Assembly (NCBI GenBank): GCA_001972305.1 | Contig: BDDD01000041.1 | Coordinates: forward strand, 186,001-250,000 | Direction of reading: 5' to 3' | Source: Cephalotus follicularis | Lineage: Eukaryota; Streptophyta; Magnoliopsida; Oxalidales; Cephalotaceae | DNA: 64,000 nt | In this document: positions 1 to 9,689 of the stretch, piece by piece | How positions within the stretch are numbered: position 1 is the stretch's first letter | Layout of the letters: the number at the start of each line of letters is the position of its first letter | The notes under the pieces: model-generated | Databases searched by the model: none | Told to the model about the DNA's origin: nothing | Seen by the model: the letters and a program-made list of their open reading frames with translations, nothing else | Made by a program: the position numbers and the translations under genes

Positions 1-644
1 CCTTTGAGATTTTAAGTTGAGTTTTTTTTGGAGTTAGATGACGAAATTTATTTAGTTTTTTGCAACAAACCTTTTAGGCAAACATTGATAGTATCTTTTA
101 ACCCGTTAGAGAAGAGGTTTTTAAGCAAACATAACTCATCACGTACACGTTGACACACTCAATCATAAAATGGCATATCATCAATTTAGTTGATTGTTGT
201 TATTGAAACCTTCAAAATTAATTATGTGTATTTATATTATTGAGTGTATCTACATATTATCTAAATTTTTTTCTCAAAATATATACATATATATTATCTT
301 TATTCTTCACAACATATTTTTATCTTAACAAATTTTGATTGGGTACCCCACTAGCAAATATAGCAATTATTCAATTCATGAACGATAACTGATTTTACGT
401 GGTTAAACAGTTAAGCTAAAGAGAAAGCCAAGCATTTTTGGATCTGGTGCCCATTTGTGCATGTTTCGTTTTCACATTTAATACACAAAAGATTAGCCAT
501 GTGTTCCGGTTTCAATAATCGTGTTGATATTTGGTACATGTATACATCTAAAAAAAAGTAAAGCACACACAAAACAATGAATTTGTATTTAGAAAATCTC
601 CAAAATCTGCACAACCGCAAGATCTAAGAAATAAATATAAATCA
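1..644. other. AT-rich intergenic DNA, no gene seen
   Basis: This stretch is strongly AT-rich with frequent stops in all frames. The only open frame of any length (411-620, minus) is low-complexity and resembles no family I know. I see no gene, RNA gene or recognisable element here. Confidence 0.6.
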
Positions 645-1000
645 AAAGTATCAATTTAGTCCCTGAATTTTTGTTCAGAATATTTATTAGGGTCTGAACT
701 AAAAAATAAATCAATTTATAGATCAAACTATAAAAATTGGAGAACCAAATTGATACTTTTATGTAAAAAATTCAGTACTTTTATGTGTGAATAAACATAA
801 AATTACTTTAATTGTCGTATAAAGTTTAAGTCAACATCTAATTAATCCAAAATTTTAGGTAAAAGTATCAATTTTGTTCTCAATTTATCCAATTTATATA
901 GTTCGATGTCTAAATTCATATATTTTTTAGTTCAGACCTCAATAAATATTTTGAGTAAAAGTTAAGGGTCCAAATTGATATTTCTGCATAAATATAATGC
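645..1000. repeat. Fold-back (inverted) repeat, MITE-like
   Basis: The left arm (about 645-770) contains tatcaatttagtccctga and later aatatttattagggtctgaa. The right arm (about 855-1000) contains the reverse complements of both, ttcagacctcaataaatatt and ggtccaaattgatat. Each arm is itself roughly symmetrical, ending again in an aattgatacttt motif, so the unit looks like an inverted repeat of inverted repeats. Similarity between arms is about 80% by eye. No coding capacity. A target duplication was not resolved. Confidence 0.55.
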
Positions 1001-1857
1001 AAACTAATATTTTTGTTAAGTAGTGCAAGTGAAATTAATGACTATGATTATTTTCATTACTTTGATAATATTAAATAGGCTTTGTTAAAAAGTGCTTTAG
1101 TTATTTTTCAGATTGGTTGATTATCAATTGAAGCTAATATAAATATGTGATATTTAGTAAAAAATGATGTTTTCGAAACAGTGGAGACAATCCACCAATC
1201 AAAAAAGTATTTGAAATAATTTTTATTAATAAATGATTAAACTTATTTTTTATTTATCTCCATTTTTTCGATAACATCATTATTTATTAATATTNNGCTT
1301 ATAAAAAATTTTATTATAAGTTTGAAATTTAATTTGATATATAGTAAGGGTATTATAATATTTTTACTTAGATTCTTACCACATTCTCATGGTGAACCAA
1401 ACACTAGATTGAAACATTCCTATGAATCAATATTGTTGAACCAAACATCATCATGAGAATGACATTTCCAAAAATAAGATGTATGAGAATGTGATTTCTA
1501 GGAATGTTACATTTCCATAAAAAATGCTCTGAACCAAACGACCCCTTAAATGCCTAAAAATAACCAATTAATTAGTTGGCATTATATTTTTTGGTGCTAA
1601 ACGATAAAAGTATTGTTTATTATCAAACTGAACGAATTAATAAAAGATAATATGACCTTATATAATCAATCAATTAAAAAATATTTTTAAAATATGTTAT
1701 TAGAAAACTTATTAACAGATACCCATCAAAAAATTGGCACAGATGGACACACAAAAGGAAAAAATATTATCCACAATTTTTTTTTATTTTTTCGGTTCTT
1801 TTGACCATAAACGTCGATATAAATAGGTTACCTTTTTTGAGTAATATAGCTTACATC
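1001..1857. other. AT-rich intergenic DNA with a 2-base N gap
   Basis: No gene seen. Two unresolved bases (nn) lie at 1295-1296, marking a sequencing or assembly uncertainty. Around 1380-1540 there are repeated short words related to 'attctcat' and 'gaaccaaac' in both orientations, which suggests a small decayed inverted repeat. Confidence 0.5.
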
Positions 1858-2070
1858 AAAAGATTTTGAGTGATGCTATTAATCATAAGCGATGTGACAT
1901 CACAAATGTATCACAAGTAAGTTATCAAAATATTATTGGTGTGTTTTAAACACTATTATTGATGTTTTGATTTTTAATGAAATAATTATTAATGATATTT
2001 TGACAACTCACTTGCAATGCATTTATAATACCACATCATTTGTGGTTAATAAAATTACATAAAGATTTTA
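1858..2070. mobile_element. Small MITE-like inverted-repeat element
   Basis: The left arm reads aaaagattttgagtgatgct, then attaatcataagcgatgtg and later cacaagtaagttatcaaaat. The right arm, reverse complemented, reads ttaaaatctttatgtaattt, then attaaccacaaatgatgtg and later gcaagtgagttgtcaaaat. The arms run about 85-90 bp each around a short AT-rich centre. There is no open frame. Family not assigned. Confidence 0.55.
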
Positions 2071-2600
2071 ACCTTAACCCAAGTCAGAATATCAATTTGG
2101 CCCCACTAAAAAAATTTAAGGATTAAATGAATAAGTGATAAGTGTTCATTTAGATTAACTTAAACGAGAAGAACAAATCATGTGATTTAAAATAAGACAT
2201 TTATCACTTATCTATCTTACTATCAAACAATGTAACAGAGAAGACAACCAATGTGATTTTAAATCATGTAATTGCATGCCCACTGGCCAAGCACAGAATG
2301 TTTGTCTAAAGCCCTGTCACATGAGTACAATTTCAAAAATTATCCTACACCCGTGAGTCAGTACACACTAAAATCTGGGGTTGTTCCCTCCTTAGCGTAC
2401 AAAAAAGTCATAAAGTTACGTTTTCAAATACTTGTCGATTGTGATGTTGGAAGGTGGTTATTAGCAACTCAGTATCATGTCCTTGAATTGATCATGTCAA
2501 TAAATGGAAAAGAGCACCTAAAGACTTGAGAACATATCAATCGAAATATTTATATTCGTGTTAATATTAGTTGATTTATTTTATTTTATTAAAATTGAGT
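2071..2600. other. Intergenic; one unassigned 85-codon open frame
   Basis: A plus-strand open frame at 2272-2529 encodes 85 residues starting MHAHWPSTECLSKALSHEY. I do not recognise it. It has no obvious domain, no signal peptide and no neighbouring coding exons, and it could be chance. Nothing else is seen here. Confidence 0.35.
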
Positions 2601-3010
2601 TAATTGTTGGTGTTATTAGAGCTCTAATTAAGCCTAATATTGATTGGTTTGTATAAACTCTAGTAAATCATTGGATTTTTGATGAGAGAGTCCATTAATA
2701 TTATTAATAAAATTATACATATCGCTAACTAGGTCCCTCCATAATCTTAACTTATCAGTTATCACAATATAATGTACTTTTTCTTAAGAAACTAGGCTTC
2801 TTCTTGCTTGTGTGTTGCAATGTTTTATCGAGTCAGTATTTTAAGACATTAAGAGAGTTGTATATTGATAAAATAGGATCACTACAATTTTTTCGTTGCA
2901 TTCTCCAATGGATCTTGTACACAAATCTAGTTTATTACTCTTGTATTTGAATGTTTCTTTTCTATTTATGAAAATCTTGAGTTATTGTATTAATTATAGA
3001 TGCAAATCAA
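2600..3010 (+). repeat. Relic solo LTR related to the Copia LTR at 15899/24778
   Basis: Several blocks match the Copia LTR at 24778-25265 in the same order: 'tttttgatgagagagtccatta' against 'cttttgatgagcgagcccatta', 'taactaggtccctcc' against 'tagctaggtctcctc', 'cttcttgcttgtgtgttgc' against 'ttcttgtgtattacggtgc', 'tcgagtcagtattttaagacattaagagagttgta' in diverged form, and 'ggatcactaca'. The relic is much more diverged than the two LTRs at the PP2C gene. Boundaries are approximate. No internal Copia sequence adjoins it. Confidence 0.55.
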
Positions 3011-5109
3011 TTTCTTACCATACACATTGTATTACTTAATTTAGTAATATTTCTCTGTACTTAAAAAATGTGTGGGGTTATCCACTTTAATTTCATTTAT
3101 ATATATAAAAAGTATAATTGATCTAAAAACTCATTATATGTTGAGAATCAAACATTAACTTGCAAGTTTTTGAGTATTTTTTATAATCGAGATATGAATG
3201 TTTCTGATTAATATATTAGAAGTTAGCGGGGAGAAGAAAGTAAACCAACTTCATGGCTCTTCACATAGACGAGAGTAATTAAACTCTATGAAAAAATGCC
3301 TCACATTTCTACACTAATTTATATTTCCAAGCTCGAATCAGGCGTATCAACCGTTCCAAGGCTCGTAGGCCACTGTTCAAAGCCTTATTTAAGATAGGAA
3401 AATGAGATTCAAGCAAGACAGAGACACATGCATTAAATCTGTTTTAATGTCCTAAACGTAGGGGGCTTAAACCTACAATAATTCTTTATCCATCTTATTG
3501 ACTCTAATTATCATGTGCATGTCGTGGAAATGGGGGTGGAGGTAATCAAAGGGAAGTACCTATTATGCTTTTTGTTTGTTGGCCTCCTCTATGAATAACT
3601 ATAATAGCGATTCATTTCTTGTAACAACCGCAATTATGGTTGCATAACCATAACGTTGGATGAGAAGCTGAAATCAAAGGCTCAAATTAAACACCCTTTC
3701 CATCTGTGTTATCCTCCCATGTGATGATAGCTCCAACTCAGTTAGGGCGCTTGACCCACACCTATATATGCTCATGTAACGTCAATAATGAAGTATGGGA
3801 GACAAGTTAATTTTGGATTTAGTTTTGAGCAAAGAAGTTGCGTGAAAATTACTTATCATGCAATCCAATGCACTCCCTAAATCATTTCACTCAATTTCTT
3901 ATGACCAACTTTGCTTGTAATTAATTATACAGCTACATCATGAGATCGAGACCTAATTGTCAGCTAAGTCAATAATTTTGAACCATATCTTATCAACCAA
4001 TCCAGAAATAATGTTAGAAACAATCACAAATACAAAAAATTCTTTGACATTTACGTTATATTTGATAGAGAAGATAAAAAATAGTAAGGATACAAAGTTA
4101 TAGAGAATAAAAAAATGAGAAGATAGAAAAATTAAAGGATTGATGAAATGATAGAAAAAAAAAACGTGTTTAATAGAGTAAAAATAACGAGAAAAAAAAG
4201 TTTAAATTTGTATAATTTGATAAATCTGTTTTTTATATAATAATAAACGTTAAAAAATTGACAATAAATTAAAAATAAAAAAATTTATGAGACTAATGAT
4301 ATAATTTTATTTTAAAATAAGTTTTTTATTTATAAAATAATGGACCCAAAAGATTTTGAGTTCTTTCTAATTTTATATCATTCTAAAAATTTATCGTATC
4401 AAATAAAGTATTTTTAATCCGTCCACTCACTTTTATTTTCTCCTATTGAAAATTAATCATATCAAACTTAACATTAAAGTGTGAACATTTAATGCTTTCT
4501 ATTTTCGATTATAATAAACACCCCGTTGACCTTTTTAATAGCTTAATATTTTATCCACTCTCCGTTACCCATAAATCAGGACAAGTAGTTGACCCTCTCT
4601 TACAATCTTAAAGGATGCTGAGTTTATCTTTCGTGCAAGAGCATGGTATTTATCTCACAAGTTATGGAATATCCCCAAATTCTAATATCTTAGGGAGCAA
4701 TTATAATTATCATTTTAAATGGACTCTTCATCTTTTGATACATGGTCCTTCATGATGTCTATACTTCTTATGAGACTGCATATATGGTAGTCCCAGATAC
4801 TACGCGACTATGCTTAACATGGTATGTCATCATCTGGAAATAAAAACTGGGACATTTTGTCTTCCTATTTTACAATTAGATGACGAATATATGATCAGTG
4901 AGAAATGCATTAAGAGCTGAGAACACTATCCAGGTCAGGTGGCGGTGCATACATATTTTCTTTTGGATTATTTTACCTTGGATGAGTTGAGCTTTCAAAG
5001 GTGCGTTCACATCTAAAATTGTTTTATCCTCCTTATTTTAAATGTTTTATCTTTTACATACTTACCTCTCGTTAATGATCCGTCAATGTTTTATATATTA
5101 TCATTTTCA
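3011..5109. other. Intergenic DNA, no gene assigned
   Basis: Mixed AT-rich sequence without a convincing gene. Near 4045-4490 the ends 'cgttatatttgatag' and 'tatcaaacttaacat' are roughly inverted, so a decayed MITE is possible. At about 4920-5002 a short open stretch reading ...VHTYFLLDYFTLDEL... ends at a plausible donor (caaag/gtgcgt). It could be a remnant of an upstream PP2C exon, which I note only as a weak possibility. Confidence 0.4.
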
Positions 5110-5114
5110 CTATT
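5110..5114. repeat. Target-site duplication ctatt (left)
   Basis: The five bases ctatt lie immediately left of the LTR start at 5115 and recur immediately right of the other LTR at 13441-13445. This fixes both ends of the element. Confidence 0.9.
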
Positions 5115-5767
5115 TGATATGGGAAAAGTTCGTTTTGAACCCCTTGACACGTGGACCGAGGGGGGCGCGGCAGCTGTCTCCAACGAGAATGATGACCTGA
5201 CCTAAGGGTCTTGTCATCATTCAAGGGAAAGGCCTCCTCTGGCTAACCTGACACGCCACAGAGGGTAGGAAGCCGCACGTCCGCGCAGCCATAGTTGAGG
5301 GGATAGCCCATCGTCACATCAATGTAAGAAAATGGACAGACAAGTCACCAAAGCCCTCCCATTCATTAAATGGGGCAGGCGGCTACGCACGCCAAATGGG
5401 GGGAGTCCAAGGGGAATGTTAGGACCTCTGACGCCCCCCCCTAGGGGCAGCTACTCCGGATGGGACGCTCATCAATCACAAGGGACCCTATAAATAGGAG
5501 AATGAAACACAATACGAAGGTCAGCCATTTTTCTCTCCTTCTAGCATACGAAGAACCCATTACTCTTTGTACGACCACTGACTAGAGCTTCGGAGTGCCC
5601 CTGGGAGAATAACCTCCTGGACCTTCCTCCACTCTCTTGTGCTTGTGCAGGGATCATCAACCGCCGTTACACCAACCCCCTTCCTCGGACAGATTCACGC
5701 ATTCCCCAAATACAAATCACGCCCCTACACGTGGGGTACTGTTGTGGGAGAGATTTCCGCATCAACA
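5115..5767 (+). repeat. Left LTR of Gypsy-1
   Basis: Begins tgatatggg and ends gcatcaaca. It holds a TATA box (ctataaatagg, about 5488-5498) and, downstream, a hairpin-like motif tcggagtgcccctgggag followed by aacctcctgg (about 5589-5620). It pairs with the right LTR at 12805-13440; one block near 5620-5690 differs in length and sequence between the two. Confidence 0.9.
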
Positions 5768-5790
5768 GTTGGCGCCGTCTGTGGGAAGCG
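5768..5790 (+). other. Primer-binding site of Gypsy-1
   Basis: Directly after the LTR end comes gttggcgccgtctgtgggaa. The same motif occurs in reverse complement next to the LTR of the other Tat-type element (56180-56196: cacaaacggcgccaac), so it is a conserved tRNA primer site. The tRNA was not identified. Confidence 0.75.
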
Positions 5791-5814
5791 CGGCGAAAAG
5801 TCATCCAGAATCAT

Positions 5815-7660
5815 GCCTCCGAGGAAGAACAATATCAACCACTCCGCAGCAGGTGGAAGTCAACCTACGGCGGGGAATGACATGGCCCAAACTAGCCAAG
5901 CCCCCCCGGGTGTTGAGCAAGTACCGATCACTGGCGAGCAGTTTAATCGCCTGTTCCAGGTGGCAGAGCGCATCACCGACTTGCTGGCCACAACTATAGC
6001 CAACCAACAGCACAAGCCGGGCGTGTAGAGCAGGTGACCCGAGGAGTTTCCGACCCCAACCGACTAGAGGTGGAGGCATGGCACCCACGAGATGCTAGGC
6101 GAAACCCGTCGAGGGGAGATGAACTTCTCCTTGGGCAGTCAGGGGACAACAATCCCCTGGGAAGAAGACCCGAGATCAATGCATCTCGCCGGGCGGAGTC
6201 CTCGACCGCCCGGTATCAACCTAACGACCCCAGGAGGGCGCCTCCGGAGCGCCGGGCGATGGATGCAGACCCCCAGGTGGAGGCCAGAGGCATAGAGCAG
6301 GCGCCGGCGCGCACCAACGCCTCGCGCAGAGCAGGGGTGGAGCAGGGGAGTAGGCGCGCACACACAGCCACAGCGGCCGGGGGGTCGCGTGTCTCTAGCA
6401 GGGTCAGAAACATCGAAGATGTGGAGCAGACAATGAACAGGAGGCTTTCGAAGGTGGAGAGAAGGCTCCAAGGAGCCGAAAAACCGAAAGGATACCTGGC
6501 GGAGGTGCGCAATCTCACCGCCCATCCGTTCACAGTGGACATCATGGCGGAGCGCATTCCTAGTGGGTTTCGACTCCCCAGTCTCGACAAATATGACGGG
6601 TCCGCGGACCCCCTCCAGCATGTCCGGACCTACATCCAAACCATGCTGGTATGCCAGGCTTCGGATGCCACGCTCTGCCGAGGGTTCCCGTCCACATTAA
6701 CCGGGGCCGCCCAGTCCTGGTTCTCAGCCCTGCCCCAGAAGTCAGTAGGAGACTTTGACCAGCTTACGGAATTGTTTGTCACCAAATTCCTGAACAGCAC
6801 CACGCAGAGGCGAAACGCAACCCACCTGATCAACGTGGTGCAAGGAAGCGACGAGTCATTAAGGGATTACCTGACCAGGTTCAACAAGGAATCCCTCACA
6901 GTGAAAGACCTAGAGCCCTCCTTCGCCATGGCAGCTCTGAACAACGGTCTGAGGAACAACTCCTCTTTCACGTTCCCCCTTCTGAAAAGACCTGCCCTGG
7001 ACATGGCCGACCTGCTGAGAAGAGCAGAGAGATATGTGATTGCGGAGGAAGAAACGGCGGCCAGGAGACAGAAAACCCCCTGGTCGGACCATCAGGAGGA
7101 AAGAGGAGGGCCACCCAGAGGTTTTCCCGGGAAAAGGGAGAGGAAGAGGGAGAGGTTGGACCTGACCAAGGACGACCTCCGGCACAAACTCTCCAGGAGG
7201 GAAGGAGCGGCTCAGGAGGGAACGCCCACCCCTTTCTACAATCACTTTGCCCCCCTCCTGGACACCCGCACCAAGATACTGGCTGTGGAGCAAGACAAGG
7301 TCCCCATTCAGTGGCCTGAGAAGTTGAGGTCCCCAGCAGAGGTAAGGGATGTGGAGAAATACTGTCGGTACCATCGCGATCATGGGCACGATACCGAGGA
7401 ATGCAGACAGTTGAAAAATCAGATCGAGGATCTGATCCGGAAGGGGCATTTGTGTAAGTATGTGGACAGGGAGACTCCCCGAAGGAGAAGGGAACAGAGA
7501 AGGGAAGAGGCTCCCCATCGAGAGGAAGAACCGCAGCAGAAGCCCAGGGGTGTTATCCACACCATCTCTGGAGGGGTCGCATATGGCGGAGACCATAAGA
7601 ACGCCCGGAAGGCCTATGGAAGACAATCTCTGGCGGTACAACAGGTCCACCACAGCAAGA
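5815..7660 (+). pseudogene. gag: Gypsy-1 gag region
   Basis: The likely start MPPRKNNIN (about 5812) is matched by MPPRRI at the start of gag in the second Tat-type element. The central part is a Retrotrans_gag capsid region, with typical words such as YDGSADPLQHVRTYI, LYCRGFPSTLTGAAQSWF-like stretches, and FVTKFLNSTTQRR followed by SLRDYLTRFNKE. Near 7350-7440 there is a zinc-knuckle-like motif, CRYHRDHGHDTEEC, of the CHHC form. The N-terminal third is arginine-rich and low in structure. Gag would form the virus-like particle and bind RNA. Part of a fossil element. Confidence 0.8.
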
Positions 7661-7689
7661 GGCTAAGGACTGGGGGAGATGAGGAGGCA

Positions 7690-8120
7690 ATATCCTTCAC
7701 CGAGGCGGACTACAAGGGAGTACGCCTCCCTTATGACGATCCAGTGGTAGTAACCCTCATGATAGAACTCTTCACCACCAAGAGGATCCTGATCGACAGT
7801 GGCAGCTCGGCCGACGTCCTATACAAACACGCCTTTGACCAGTTAAAGATATCCGTCGACCAGCTGAAGCCCGAAAGACCCCTCTTGTCGGATTTGCGGG
7901 GGAAATGGTCAACCCCCTGGGGGCTATCGACCTATCAGTGGTAGCGGGCACGACCCCTCGCCAAACTCAGGTGCAAATGACTTTCTTAGTAGTCGACAGG
8001 CCCAGCTCATACAACGCCATAATTGGGCGCCCGGGGCTAAACCTGATGGAGGCAATAGTGTCCACGAGGCACCTGCTTATGAAGTTCCCCACAAGATTTG
8101 GGGTAGGAGAAGCCAGAGGA
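7690..8120 (+). pseudogene. Gypsy-1 aspartic protease region
   Basis: The catalytic motif ILIDSGSSADVLY is visible near 7780-7820, followed by a downstream word typical of the fold, YNAIIGRPGLN, near 8010-8050. This is the retropepsin-like protease that would cut the polyprotein. Part of the same fossil. Confidence 0.75.
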
Positions 8121-8429
8121 GACCAGCAGGCGGCCAGGCAGTGTTACAAGACAGCCGTTGCGGACAGGGGGAAAGAGAAGATCCTCCTCATCACCAATGT
8201 GGAGCTCAGGGGGGACGTCGAGCCTGAACGCCCGAGTCCCGTAGAAGACGTGGTCCAAGTGCCCCTAGAGGTGGGCAACTCCGAGAGAGTCTTCCAAATT
8301 GGCTCACACCTCGGAGAAGCGGAGCAGGGGGAATTGATAGCATTCCTCCGGGGCAACAGAGATGTCTTCCCTGGTCCGCGGGGGAGGTCCCTGGGATCAA
8401 CCCCAACGTAATAACTCACAGATTAAGTG

Positions 8430-9670
8430 TGGATCCGGCAAGGACCCCGACCAGGCAGAAGAAGAGGAATTTTGCTCCCGAGCGCCAGCAAGCAATAGCC
8501 GATGAGGTGAGCAAGCTTATACAGGCGGGATTCGTACGGGAGCTACACTACTCTGACTGGCTGGCGAACCCCGTCCTGGTCAAGAAGGCGAACGACAAAT
8601 GGAGGATGTGCATCGATTTCACGGATCTTAACAAAGCCTGCCCCAAGGATCACTTCCCTCTTCCAAAGATAGACCAACTGGTGGATGCGACCTCGGGCTA
8701 TGGGGTGTTAAGTTTTTTGGACGCTTACTCGGGGTACAACCAGATCCCTATGCACGAACCCGATGAGGACAAGACAGCTTTTATCACCGACCGGGGGATG
8801 TATTGTTACAGGGTCATGCCCTTCGGTTTGAAGAATGCAGGGGCCACCTACCAGCGCCTGGTCAATAAGATTTTTGAATCCCAGATCAGGAGGAACATGG
8901 AGGTTTATGTTGACGACATGCTAGTCAAGACTCCGGGCGGCAGCCCCCACATCAAAGACCTGGGGGAGACGTTCGAGGTTCTAAGAAGGTACCAAATGAA
9001 GCTCAACCCCTCTAAGTGTACTTTTGGGGTTTCCTCGGGCAAATTCTTGGGGTTCATGGTTTCAGACAGAGGGATAGAGGCCAACCCGGAAAAGATCTCA
9101 GCAGTCCAGGAGCTAAGGCCTCCCCGGACTATCAGGGATGTGCAAAAGCTGAGCGGGAGGATAGCGGCCCTGAGTCGGTTTGTCTCAAAATCGGCGGAGA
9201 GGTGTCTCCCGTTCTTCAGGGTGCTGAGGGACCCCAAGGGGTTTTCTTGGTCAGATGAGTGCCAAGCAGCGTTCGACAAGCTGAAGGGGTACCTGGCTTC
9301 ACCGCCCCTGATCTCGAAGCCTAAAGATGGCGAAAATCTGTATCTATACCTTGCAGTCGCTCCCGGGGCCGTGAGCGCCGTACTGGTCAGAGAGGAAGAG
9401 CAAGTTCAGAGGCCGGTGTATTACGTGAGCAAGGCGTTGAACGACGCAGAGGGGAGGTACCCAGAGGTAGAAAGGTTCGCCTATGCACTGATTATCGCGG
9501 CCCGGAAGCTGAGGCCGTACTTTCAAGCTCACCCAATCAAGGTTTTGACCGACCAGCCGCTCCGACAAGTCCTTGCAAGGCCTGACACCTCGGGCAGACT
9601 GGTTAAGTGGTCGGTAGAGCTGGGTGAATATGATGTGAAGTTCGAGGCCAGACCAGCGATCAAGTCACAG
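8430..9670 (+). pseudogene. pol: Gypsy-1 reverse transcriptase and RNase H
   Basis: Reverse transcriptase words run in order: FVRELHYSDWLANPVLVKK, WRMCIDFTDLNKACPKD, FLDAYSGYNQI, MPFGLKNAGATYQRL, and the active-site box VYVDDMLVK at about 8905-8930. RNase H follows, with LYLYLAVAPGAVSAVLVRE, RPVYYVSKALNDAE and VLTDQPLRQVLA. These would copy the element RNA into DNA and degrade the template. After the RNase H region the sequence passes straight into the antisense gene. Confidence 0.85.
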
Positions 9671-9689
9671 GTCTTTCGACAGGCGTAAT

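Noticed and set aside
2272-2529. 85-codon open frame as a real gene
   Set aside because: No recognisable domain, no conserved start context and no partner exons. Kept only as an unassigned note.
6139-7653. Long open frames on the minus strand opposite the Gypsy-1 gag
   Set aside because: They shadow the GC-rich gag in the opposite frame, show no family and have no promoter or splice context.
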